DNA from: Arthrinium phaeospermum
Taxonomy: Eukaryota > Ascomycota > Sordariomycetes > Amphisphaeriales > Apiosporaceae
Reading direction: 5' to 3'
DNA: 64,000 nt
Assembly (NCBI GenBank): GCA_006503535.1
Contig: QYRS01000012.1
Coordinates: 1,922,001-1,986,000 of the forward strand
The notes below the pieces were generated by a model. That model had not been told where the DNA came from. It worked only from the letters and a program-made list of their open reading frames with translations, and did no database searches. This document shows positions 21,630 to 32,210 of this stretch, in pieces. The translations under genes and the position numbers were made by a program. Within the stretch, counting starts at the first letter, position 1; each line of letters begins with the position of its first letter.

Positions 21630-24600
21630 TCAACCCAGTTTGATCTCGGCCCATTCCTTGTTGCGAAAGGCCGCCTTAAACACCTTGCCAAGGCCACGTC
21701 TCTCCCAGCCCTCTTTCATGGTCTCTCTGCAGGAGCAAGACGTAGTACAGATCCCACTCCGACTCGTGCCGCTCTTTAGGGATGTAGTAATTCCAGGTCG
21801 GGCACTCTCTCAGAGTGAATGCTTTCGCATCCGAGATGGCAATGAAAGGGACGTCGTCCTCGTCCTCATCCAGGGAACGGATCGGGAAATCGTCCAAAAT
21901 GGCGGACCCACACCAGTCCCCGTTGTCGTCCAGAATGTCGCATTCGCGCACGGTGGTGACTTTGGGTATCTCCTCGGCGCTTGTATCGTTCTCTGTATTG
22001 GCAGTTAGATCCGCGGCGGCAGGAGATGACAATGGTGCTGTAGCCTCGTCTCGGATGATCACGGATAGCCATTTGCGCCATGTGAAGAATTGCAGGATGG
22101 GCATATACTGGCTGTCGGCCTCTGTCTCCCCAATGGAATCATTTCGTATAACCCCAAACGGGTTGTCGGGCAGGATGGACTTGAACATGTTATCATCGGC
22201 CCTCGGAAACCCGGGAGGGATGAGTCGGCCATATCGATCTCTATACGGCAGGCGTCTGTTGCTCAGGTCGGAGCCGTTCGCATCGCCGTCCCATGCGAGC
22301 TGAGCCGGCCCATATCTGGGTAAACCAGGATCACGAGCACCTTCATCGCTGTCGCTGGAAGACGCGGCGTTGGTCTGAACGGGTCCTTGTTTTTGGCCCA
22401 GTTCGGGATTTCGTGTCCTCGTCATTCTGTCAATTCCGATGCTAGGTGGTCGAGTAACGTATTCTTTATTCCCAACTCGAATCTTGTCATATGTCACCGA
22501 GTTGCGACGTTGTCCTTCCACGTGGTCGTTGAATAAATCATTGATTGTGCCATACGAAGCATGCCGCGTCGGATCTTTTGCACTGCTACTAGTGTCAAAA
22601 TCTGGGTCACTAGAAGTCCCTATATTGAGTCAGTCTTCATCACACTCCATGATCGGTCGATTTCCTTTCTCAGAATCTCTTCGATGATAGAAGGCGGTTA
22701 TCTTACAGATACTGTTGGGCTCAGTATTTATTGTAACGTGTCCTAGGTTTCCGGTCATTAATCTCGCTCATCGTACTGGTAAGAAGGATTTCGCGCAGGA
22801 GTCTCACTTTTGCCGCTGTCTCTTACTGGCCGATCATTCGGGTACAGATTGTCGGCGTGTTGTTTTTCCCTAGTGTGAAACCGGGTCGCCTTCTTGCGAT
22901 AGGTGTAACCATGACTGCGTGCTTCTTCCTCGGCTGCTTGCATCTTTCCCGCAGGGCTTGGCAGCTTTGGAACATCCTCTGCAGGTCGACTGACAACCTT
23001 CGCCTCGTTCGTACTCCGGGTGCTGTAGCCTTGCCACTTTTTGTTGTCCTGATAATCACCTCTGGGAATGGTTGACAGCTCGGACTCGCTTGTACGCTGC
23101 ATGGTCTCCCACAGAGGTCGAAGATGCCCCTTTTCATTGCGAACATACCACTGAATCCAAGTATGATGCTTGAGCCAATCGCGTATACTGGTCAAACACC
23201 CGTCGACACTGTCCAAGTGATATTCGACCTTTCCACCCTCCCAACCAGACCATGACCATGTGGGAAAAGTCCTGTCCTCCTTGGAAGAGTGACTCATCTG
23301 GCACGAACAGTTGCCGTTCAAGTCTTGGGTACATCCCTTTGTGCCAGACGCGGCGACTCGGTCCGGTCGTCTCAATGTAATAGGCTGGGTCGGAGACCAA
23401 AGCAAGGCGAGGTCAAAGTGCGAGATGGGCAGGTTAAATAGCAACGGCGCTCTCAGATATCGACCAAGAAGCCACGATATGCCCCGAAATGCCGCTAATA
23501 TGTCGCTCGCCTTGGTCAGCCGGCGGCCAGTATACATGGAAACATACTTCATGTAACACCAGATGGGCCGTTGTTGGATCTCTTGAAGCGGCTGAATCGA
23601 TGAGTTCATTAGATCTAGTGATGCCCCACTGTTCTGTACTTTGCTGTAGGTGTCTTGAGATAGACTGTTGGCTCTGCACTGAAAGTAGACTCGGTTTTCG
23701 GCAAATATCAGACACCTGCGCGAGAGGATTCGTTCCTGAAAAGTCCATGCACGTGTGTTCCATGTTGAATCGTTGACCACTGCTTCTAAGGGCCTTGTGA
23801 CCATGAGGCACATGTCGGGGGTGCATTGTAGCCTGATCGGATCTGTGTCGGTCGAGGGGTGCCTCATTGGGTCCCCTCTATCCTGGTCGGGCCTCAAGGT
23901 AGACCAGGCCGCTCTGAGGCCGGCAGAACAGTCCTCACCTTCAGCTGCACAGATAGTGAAAAGAGCATTGCCATAGATCAGGTGCATAGCTTCGGAGTTC
24001 AGTTTCCAAGAATTGCCACTGTCCTGAACTATACAGAAAGCATCGATCCACAGATAACGATATCCCAGGCATCTGACCAGCTCAATGCTATCATGGATTG
24101 TACCTGGAAGTCTTGGCCAGACTTTTTCGAGGCCACCTCGTTCGATATATTGCATGACTGTCGTTCGAGTTGAGACATAATCTGATTCTCCTCGTGTTTC
24201 CTGGCCCCAAACGTAGCTCAAAGCCACATAAGGATCAGGCTGTCCGTCTTTGACTGGAAGTTCTTTGAGTTGCATGTCAACCACATCGATGACTCCAAAG
24301 TACGTTTCGTCCACAAGGGACTTGAACTGTTTCGCGTTATGGTGTGTCTCCGTGCAGCTGCCTTGATGTTCGTCGAGACATGTCCCTAGCCAGGTTTTTA
24401 TCAATGCTTGGACCTCTGTATCTGTGTCAAGCGTCTGGGTCGGATTGCTAAGTTGGCCGGGTGTTTGCCGTCTTGAGTCTGTTTCTGACCGTGCTGAGCT
24501 CTGTGGAGGTACAAAGACGATGTAGACGTTCTGGGATTTGCCGTTTGCTTCTGTCCAGCTGAGGCGTATGCGACGTGAGCTTTTCGCCAACACAGAACTC

Positions 24601-24903
24601 CTTGAGTCCTCCTGCCGCCTGTCAATTTCCCAGCATAGCGAGCATGCGGTCGACCCGTTGACATTGCCCGAGCCGTACCGTTGCATAGCCATGTACAGCA
24701 ACTCGCAAAAGGCACATCGAGACATGGACGAATGTAGTTCCTCAAGCTTGGCGAAATCTTTCAAATTTCTCCCCGAATTGATACGCAATCTGGAGCCAGA
24801 CTTTGGCAGATGAGTAGACGACCTCTCGCGAGATATCGCAAGTGGACAGTTCCCAAAGACGAAACGGTCGACGCTCAAATCGAGCGACTCGCATCTTGTA
24901 CAT
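21630..24903 (-). pseudogene. HET-domain gene, apparently broken by frameshifts
   Basis: Read on the minus strand, the family pattern continues across several frames. The N-terminus (ATG 24903: MRVARFERRPFRLWEL, then SSAKVWLQIAYQFGEKFE) is out of frame with the following DFAKLEELHSSMSRCAFCELL at about 24755-24765 (one-base shift, no GT-AG possible). The long central frame (to 22758) carries the HET domain: YVALSYVWGQ, then YRYLWIDAFCIVQDSG. The usual C-terminal tail (WRKWLSVI, DDNGDWCG, PFIAISDAKAF, YYIPKERHESEWDLYYVLLL) follows at 22690-21720 through a probable intron (about 22690-22625). The last 29 codons (WERRGLGKVFKAAF) are one base out of frame at about 21714-21728. The alternative is indel errors in the assembly. 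Related in family to the intact HET gene at 3754. Confidence 0.7.
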
Positions 24904-25409
24904 AGTGTTTGCCCCTGGTATCAAATTAGCTTAGGCGAGGAAAGGTGAAGAACCAGAGTGCATTACCTTGATTGCCGCTTGAGCCACGTCGCCTTCCATT
25001 GTGGTTGATGCCTCGGAGGAGGATAGTAATCGTAGCGTCGCAACTGGGAACTAGTCGTATCATGGAATGCTTCCTCCGCAAGATAGATTGATCCTAAAGT
25101 GATTGGTAACGGGGCTTTGGTGTAAGGGTCCGGACTACGTGCAAGTTTGGAAGATAAGGTGGAATAATAGAAGCTGAGGGGTAAGCAGGCGTCGTCACGG
25201 AATCTCACTCCGCCAAGGAGATCTGCCCCCGCCCGGTCACATCATTATCGATGCATTCTAAGCCAGCAGCTCGCATACTTAGTGGGTCATCTTTATTGCA
25301 TCTTGCAATGTGGCCGCACTGGATTGGCGGGGTTCTCGTTTCCTGGCAGCTGTATTGTGAAGGTACATTAGAGATGCATATTGATGTTCTTGGTAAAATG
25401 GCCTGTCCC
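24904..25409. other. Intergenic, about 500 bp
   Basis: Promoter of the HET locus and 3' side of the beta-propeller gene. Nothing else supported. Confidence 0.4.
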
Positions 25410-26408
25410 TTACTCCTCCGTGACCGTTATCGTGACCTTTACCTGATCAACAATATCCGCAATATCCCGCCACCCCGAGTTCGGGTCGTGGTTCTTCCAC
25501 GCGGCTTCGAACTCTCCATTGCATATGACACACAGCTGCAGCCCGCCGCCGTCTGTGGACCCGGGCCTCGGGATCAAACCCACCACCGAAGGGTTCACCA
25601 AGTCGAGCCCGACGTCACGGGCCGACTTCTCCCGCCCCGTCAAGTCCACCCGGACCAGCTTGTCGTCGTGCATGGTCACCAGGAAAGCCGCCGAGCCGTC
25701 CGGCAGCACCGCGAACCCGTCACAAGCCGGGAGGCGCTCGGCCACGATCTCGACCTCGCCTACCAAGCGCGGTGCCGTCTGCTTTCCCTCTGGCATGGCG
25801 ACGCGAAACCTCCCCAGCACGTTTCGGCTGCTGTTGGTGAACCAGACGAGACCTTCGTCGTCTACGGACAGGCGGTTGATCCCGAAGAAATCCGCTTCTG
25901 TGGCAGGTTTGAAGGACGGGTGCGTCACGAGGACCTCGGCGACGCCCGTGGCCAAGTCGATGCTCTCGACGCGACATCGGGCCGAGTCCGTCACGAGAAG
26001 TATCCGATCGGATATGGTGGCAATGCTGAGATAGAAACCGGCATTGTCAAGCGACGCCACCTTTTCCCACTCTGAGCGGTCGCCGCCGCCAGTGCTGCCG
26101 AGGGAGAACCGCCAGACTTGGTAGTTGGAGACTCGGACGGCCTGCAGGTCGACAAGACCGACCAGCACGATAAACTCTTCGTCGTTCCCGGGGATGCCGC
26201 ATATGTTGATAATGCCGTTGACACCGGGAGCCTCCTGAAACCTAGACAGCAGCCGGACCTCGTCCTCGCCATTTGCGCCAGCATCGACCTGGTATAGCTC
26301 CGGCTCGTCGGCCCGTGCCACCAGCAGGGAGCCGTCCGACAACACGGCAAACCCCTCGTACAGGCCGTTAGAAGGCAGCTGCGTCAGCAGACGGACCTTT
26401 GATTCCAT
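25410..26408 (-). CDS. SMP-30/gluconolactonase-like beta-propeller protein
   Basis: Single exon; ATG 26408 gives 332 residues and removes a proline-rich upstream extension (open to 26642) that looks like 5' leader. Repeated segments of the form GFAVLSDGSLLVARAD (about 19-34), INRLSVDDEGLVWFTNS (near 200) and GFAVLPDGSAAFLVT (near 250) mark blades of a six-bladed propeller of the SMP-30/NHL type. Family members include lactonases and hydrolases, and many fungal ones are uncharacterised. No signal peptide is visible, so it is likely cytosolic. It is divergent from the terpene synthase at 27447 with a shared about 1-kb promoter, which makes a role in the same pathway plausible but unproven. Confidence 0.75.
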   Translation of the reverse strand: MESKVRLLTQLPSNGLYEGFAVLSDGSLLVARADEPELYQVDAGANGEDEVRLLSRFQEAPGVNGIINICGIPGNDEEFIVLVGLVDLQAVRVSNYQVWRFSLGSTGGGDRSEWEKVASLDNAGFYLSIATISDRILLVTDSARCRVESIDLATGVAEVLVTHPSFKPATEADFFGINRLSVDDEGLVWFTNSSRNVLGRFRVAMPEGKQTAPRLVGEVEIVAERLPACDGFAVLPDGSAAFLVTMHDDKLVRVDLTGREKSARDVGLDLVNPSVVGLIPRPGSTDGGGLQLCVICNGEFEAAWKNHDPNSGWRDIADIVDQVKVTITVTEE

Positions 26409-27446
26409 GGTAAGGGAAAATATAAAATTCAAGGCGGGCGCGACTTCTATGTCGCGCAGCAGCTGGAAAGAAAGCAATTGGGCAGATCGGTCGTCGAGCA
26501 GGTCGTCACGAGGACCGAAGGTGGGGGAGCTTGGCGGCGGCCCGTCTTGACCCCTATCCAGCGAGGCGCCCAAGTGGGGGATGACGGATGGAGAAACTGT
26601 GTCCGATCGCCCGTCCCCAGGGCTTCCGAGATCACATCGCATGAAGGATCCGGGGCTGTGGCGCCCGTCTGGATGCCAGGGTTAGATGGCAAGCAGCCAT
26701 CGTGGACCAATCGCAGATCAAGCTCATTGACGTACCATGCCCTGTCTTCCAGCTTGTCTTATGATCGTAATCTAGACCGCCGAGCACCTTGCATGCTCAG
26801 CTGGAGCATGACGAAGAAACCCCGCATGGCCAAGACGTGGGCAGCAAACACGGGCCGTTCCCAGCCAATAGCGAGACTTGGATAGCCACCATAGCAAACT
26901 TGAACATGGCCCCCCTGGCCCAGTAAGCTCGGGTAGCATACCCATAAAGAACTAACCGACTTGTCGAAATTGAGAAGGTGTCATGGCTCCTACGGAGATT
27001 ATACACCAACGAGGCAGTCAGGCTAATGCGCCTTCTTCCAAGAAGGCTATGGCGTGATTTGAACTGCCCTAGGACGTCTAGAGACTCCATATGCAGCCTC
27101 TCCGGGTGGTATTATGTATACCTGATAAGATGTTTTATACCACGGTGCAACGGCCGGGCTGTCCACGTCAATCAGGCGAACGGGGTGGCTTGAGTCAGCC
27201 GCAGGCAGAGCGAATGATACCGTGCCGTTGCACTGCGATTGTGGATGTCTCTTCCTCGCCAGATCCTTGCATTCCGTAAGCAATGTCCGAAATGGCTCAC
27301 CCAGGCTGCGAGGTGAATACCGTATTACTATCGTACTTCCCCCTTGCCTCCATAACAAAGGATTTGGGACGTCAGTGGATAAAGAGCAAACATAGTCAAA
27401 TGTACCAACATAAGACAAGTCCTCACCTGATCTGAAACTCATCTTC
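26409..27446. other. Shared promoter region of beta-propeller and terpene synthase genes
   Basis: About 1 kb between divergent starts. The open frames on either strand here do not resemble proteins I know. A further upstream exon of the terpene synthase cannot be excluded. Confidence 0.4.
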
Positions 27447-29215
27447 ATGGCGACTCGCCGGGGAATCGGAATCCAACTGGCAGAAGTTGTCCGCTGCAGG
27501 ACCGCCTTCTCCAGTGTCGCCGGGAGGCCACTGTCGAGATCCATAGCCGATAGACGGCAGCCCTTGCAGCAATCGCGGCCCCTGAGTTCCGAACGAGACC
27601 AGATACTCTCGCAGCTCCATGGCCAGACGATCCGCATCCCGAACCTCCTGACGCGGGGCCCGGTGGAAGACTGGCCCTGCGAACTCAACCCCCACAGCTA
27701 CACCGTCAGCGGCAAGATGACCAACATGCTTACTCGGTAGGGGGGGGGGGGGCATATATATCCATAACTTCGAGCCTGGACGCAGTGCTGATTTCAGACC
27801 GCTTCCTGAGGCAGATACTGCATGAACCCCATTCTTCGAGAGGCCCTCCAGAACGCGGACATCGACGGCCTCCTCGGCGGCTGGTACCCGCGCGCCAGCC
27901 TGGACCGGCTCGAGGCGCTGATTGTGTTCCAGAGCTGGATGTTCATCGTGGACGACATGCTGGACACCTTCTCCGACCACCGCAACTTTGTCAGTCGTAC
28001 CGGCACCCCCCGCCGTCGCCGCCCCCAGCCAGGAAGGCAAGATTCTCACGATGCTAATCTGCTTTTTTTCTGTTCAGAACTCCTCAGAGCTCGAAGAGCT
28101 CCATAGCCAGACCATCGGCTACGTTTACCGGAGCCTCGGGCTCAGGGAGCCCGAGGGCTACGCGCGGAACACCTACACGGACCCAGCAGTCCTGGTCTAC
28201 GCCGAGTTCGGGCGCGCCGTGGCCGAGAAATGCACCCTGTCGCAGAGGCAGCGGGTAGCTGCCGAGGCCAAGTTCACCTTTGACTGCTACCGGCTGGTAA
28301 GTTCCCATCAGGCGGACAAAGCAATGCGCCGTACAGAGACTCTCCCCCTTTGCCATCATCATGTCAATCCTTCCACTTTGGAACACCCCTGATCGAAGCC
28401 GCCTCGCAGGAATGGGAGAACCGCCTAAGCGGCCGTATGCCCACCCTCCCCTACTACCGCCACTACCGCCAAGGCAGCAGCTGCATCCGCCAAGTCGTCA
28501 CCAACCTCGAGTACGCCAACGCCCTCACCCTGCCCGACGCCGTCATGCGCTCGCCCGAGCTGGACCGGCTCCAGCGCGCCGTCGTCGCGCGCCACTGGAT
28601 CAACAACGACATCGTGAGCCTCGGCAAGGAGTTCCGCGCCGGCTTCCTCGACAACCTCGTCGTCCTGCTGGCCGGGGGCGACAACAGCAGCAGCAGCAAC
28701 GCCGCCGCTGCCGCCGCTGCCGCCGGCGGCGGCGGTGGTGGCATGAACGCCCAGCGCGGCATCGATCTTGCCGTCGCCGAGCTCGACGCCGCGACCGACG
28801 CCATGCTCGAGGCCGAGGCGCACCTCCTGGATAAGTACTCTGGCACTGCTTATGGCGCCCAGATCGAGAAACTGACCTGGAACGCCAAAAACATGATCAC
28901 CACTAACATGCGGTGGAGGTAAGGGACTTTTCGCATCACAAGAATCTTTCCTGGTTCTTTGCACTTGGCACTGACCCCTATTCCAGTTTCAACAATGCCA
29001 GGTACGGGTTTCTGGATCGAGAGCTCGACTCCGACGGAAATTATGTCATGATTTTGGGTCGCGAGGAAAGGGAAGCCCGGAATCAAACGGGCCGAGACGG
29101 TTCACAGCGGTGGGATAAGATTGAAGTTTTCAGGAGCAGGCAATACCAGCCAGAATTTTATCCAATCATGATACAACCGGCGTCTGCATTTGCGAGTCTT
29201 GGTTCTCGGTGTTGA
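27447..29215 (+). CDS. Class I terpene synthase (probable sesquiterpene cyclase)
   Basis: Five exons (27447-27736, 27815-27989, 28078-28296, 28410-28918, 28987-29215) give 473 residues. The metal-binding Asp-rich motif is DDMLD at 143-147, the NSE triad is NDIVSLGKE with Asn294, Ser298 and Glu302, and the RY pair that senses pyrophosphate is Arg403-Tyr404, restored by the last splice. Together these define an ionisation-initiated prenyl diphosphate cyclase needing Mg2+. RIPNLLTR and WPCELNPH mark the usual N-terminus, with about 50 extra residues before it if ATG 27447 is used. An insertion of Ser, Ala and Gly runs (residues about 320-346) separates NSE from RY. The exon 2 acceptor at 27814 was chosen because the earlier AG at 27797 leads to a stop. 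Product is not predictable. Confidence 0.85.
27737..27752 (+). repeat. Poly-G run inside terpene synthase intron 1
   Basis: About 13 consecutive G immediately after the GTA of the donor. It is intronic and does not affect the reading frame, but its length is probably unstable or misread. Confidence 0.8.
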
Positions 29216-29358
29216 GTCGACTAGAGTTAAGTGAATACGTGACGACACAATTTAATCCAAGGCGTCACTGTTCGTGGGGCAATTGGTGATCATAGATTAT
29301 ATATTAGGATTGTCTTCGATACTGCTCTACCGGAGGTATCATACACCATAAATACAAC

Positions 29359-32210
29359 CTAAGCTCTGAAGCCCAAGCCTGGGATTCGGCTACGCAACGC
29401 CAGACTACTCAATACCACACTAATGCTGCTCAACGCCATTGCCAAACTAGCCCATACCGGATCCAGCTGCAAATGGCCACCTCGTGTCTCGATTGCGTAG
29501 AAGCATCCGGCGGCAAAAGGGATGGCCACCACATTGTACACCAGTGCCCAGGCGAAATTGAGCTTGATCCGTTGGAATACCTTTTTGCTCAGGTCCAGTA
29601 AGGTCACCACGCTACGCAAATCGCTCTGAACCAGCACAAAGTCGGCCGAGGAGATGGCAACATCAGATCCTGACCCAATGGCAATACCAATATCGGCAGT
29701 GCTCAATGCTGGTGCGTCGTTGATGCCGTCACCAATCATGGCGACTGTAGCGCGACGTGTTGACTCTTCATTGGCTCCAGCCTTCAATGTGGACTGAAGA
29801 TAGGTGACCTTTGCCGCCTTGTCCGCAGGTAGAACCTCGGCGATGACATTGTTCTCGGGGATGCCGATGCGAAGTGCCACTGCTCGTGCCGTCTTCACAT
29901 TGTCGCCTGACAACATCCATACGTTGGTCCCACGGGTACGCAGGTCTTTGATCACTGCTGCGGCCTCGTCTCGGATGCGATCCTCTATCGACAAGGCCGC
30001 CACGACCTTCCATGATGAGCTGAGCTCTGACTGCGTCGCGATGAAGGCAACCGACTTGGCTTCGGTCTGCCAGTCATGGATCTTGTTGGCGATATTGGTG
30101 GTTATCGGAGCCTCCAAGTCGTTCATGAGGGCTTCGTTGCCGACTGCCATGTTGAAAGAAGAGTACGTGGCTTTCAAGCCTCGACCCGGTATCTCCTCCA
30201 CATCGGTGACTTCAGTGCGTTGATCTGTTTGGCGTGCGCAGTGCGAGACGATGGCTTTGGCGATGGGATGGCTGCTGTTCTCCTCGATGGCCCTAAGAAC
30301 GGCGAAGAGTGTGCTTCGCGTGCCGTCCTCGACATTTTCTCCCGGATACAACAAGGTGTCGACGACCTTGGGCTCTCCTCCTTCCGTCAAGGTGCCAGTC
30401 TGTCAAACACGACACAATCGATGTTGCTCGCTTTCTCAAATGCTGCGCCGCCACCGTTGGCAAGTATGCCGTTCTTCGCCGCCAGGCCCCCACCACAAAA
30501 AGAGCAGTCGGAGCCGCCAGGCCCAAGCCGCAGGGGCAGGCAACGACGAAGACCGAAATGGCGAACTGCAACGAAAAGGCAACCCAGCCACTGACGACAC
30601 GCTCATCCAAGACTCTGGAACCACGCCACTGAAACCCAGTATCAACCAAATGAGCCATGTAAGGATGGCGATCAGTGTGATACCCGGAACGAAGTAGGAT
30701 GTGAGGACATCTGCAATCTCTTGTATCGGGGCTTTCTTCGTCTGTCCGTCTCGTACGATCTTGACGATCTTGTCGAGCATGGAGGAACCGGCTACACCAG
30801 TGATCTGAATGACAATAGGTGCATCCTTGTTCACGGTGCCAGAGAACACTTGGTCGTCGACGCTCTTGTTGACAAGGCGGGACTCGCCCGTCAAACTGGA
30901 TTCGTCGAACTTGGTCCTCCCCTCGACGACTTTGCCATCGCACGGTGGAGATGCGCCATGTGGAATGCGGACAAGATCGCCGAAGTCAAGCAAGTCGACT
31001 GCAACCACTTGGTCCGCGTTGCCAGTGCCACTGCGGTCGACCAGGATGGCTTCCGTTGGCCGAAGCTTGCCGAGCGCCTCGACTGCATCACCAGTCTTGG
31101 ATTTGCTGTATGCCTCAATGATTCTGCCGACCAGGAGGAACAGCGTTAAGAAAACCACTGAGTCGAAGTAGAAGTTCGTGTCGTCGACGCTCTTCGGCTT
31201 GGTCACAGCAGCAGCGATGAGCTGACAGCATGAGGAAACGTATGCAATAGTTGTGCCGAGGGACATGAGCATGTTCATGCTTCCGAAGTGGTAGAACCGC
31301 CGAAGGATGGGTACCTCGCTGCCAGGTCTCCAGAGGCTGTATACTTCTTTCAGGGCTTTCCGGTGGAAGACGTCAGCGGCGAAGAGGAATATGGGAGTAG
31401 CCATGATGAATAGGGCTATTTGGGCTCGATTAATTCCGGAGACCCAAGGCATCATGAGGTACTTTCGAGCTGGGTTCTCGGCCGGAACCAGACTCATGTA
31501 GACGATTCCAATGATGAAGGTAGGGACAGCCATGGACAGCGTAAGCCACACCCGGTAAAGAAGCTGCTTCCGCTCTTGTGCATGGATTTTTCTGGAAACC
31601 TCCTCGGCGGTAGGGGGGTGGTATATGGAAGCCTTGAAGGCTGGGTCCGCCGACTCCAGAGTGGCGAGGATTTTTCGTATCGTCACGGTTGGGGCAGATG
31701 GGAGGTAAGTGATTTTGATGATTGCAGCGACACGGTAGGCTCGTCTTCGATGCCAAGGATGCCTTCCGTTCCAGTGAGGGCACTGACAGCTCGCAGTGGA
31801 CACTGGCCGCAATGGAAACCTTCGAGACGGATTTGGACCGACCTCGCCCGTTCCTGCAGAGTGGTTTGGGACAGATCAACGACGCCCTCGAGTAGTTGAG
31901 CGTCGAATCCCATGCCCTCGATGGCCTCGACCACCTGATCTGCCTGATCTTTGCTGTGAAACTCGATATTTGCAATGCTGGTGGCAAGATTGACGGTGAC
32001 GCGGGAGATCCAATCCTTCTTCTTGAGCTCCTGGGTAATTGTATTGGAACAACTGGCGCAAGACATGCCACCAATGGCCAGGGTGGCCTGGAAGGTTGGG
32101 GCGGTCATGGTAGCTGAAGAAGCTGATGTGGAAATAGACCGATAACAGCTGTTGTTGGTGGAGCTGGAGGACCGAAGCAGCGGCTCCGTAGCTGGGTCGT
32201 TTTGGTCCAT
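29359..32210 (-). pseudogene. Copper-transporting P-type ATPase, carrying at least four frameshifts
   Basis: The family order is complete on the minus strand: start near MDQNDPATEPLL (ATG 32210), an HMA domain with GMSCASC, a second degenerate HMA (FHCGQC), membrane segments, the LTGES actuator, the CPC membrane motif (VACPCGLG), the phosphorylation site, the GDGINDAP hinge and C-terminal segments. The frame changes at about 31718-31726, 30601-30615, 30486-30500 and 30396-30404; the last falls inside the invariant DKTGT site, where one A of the Lys codon appears to be missing. No intron fits these sites because the flanking residues are contiguous in the family. It would have pumped Cu+ into secretory compartments or out of the cell. 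Either a recent pseudogene or assembly indels. Confidence 0.75.

Noticed and set aside
27797..27814. Earlier acceptor (TTTCAG) for terpene synthase exon 2
   Set aside because: Using it places an in-frame TGA before the conserved region; the AG at 27814 keeps the phase.
27047..28049. Minus-strand frames overlapping terpene synthase exons 1 and 2
   Set aside because: They oppose exons that carry the conserved DDMLD region and show no known domain.
30390..31730. Explaining the copper ATPase frame changes by introns
   Set aside because: Family residues are contiguous on both sides of each change and no GT-AG pair of adequate length fits.
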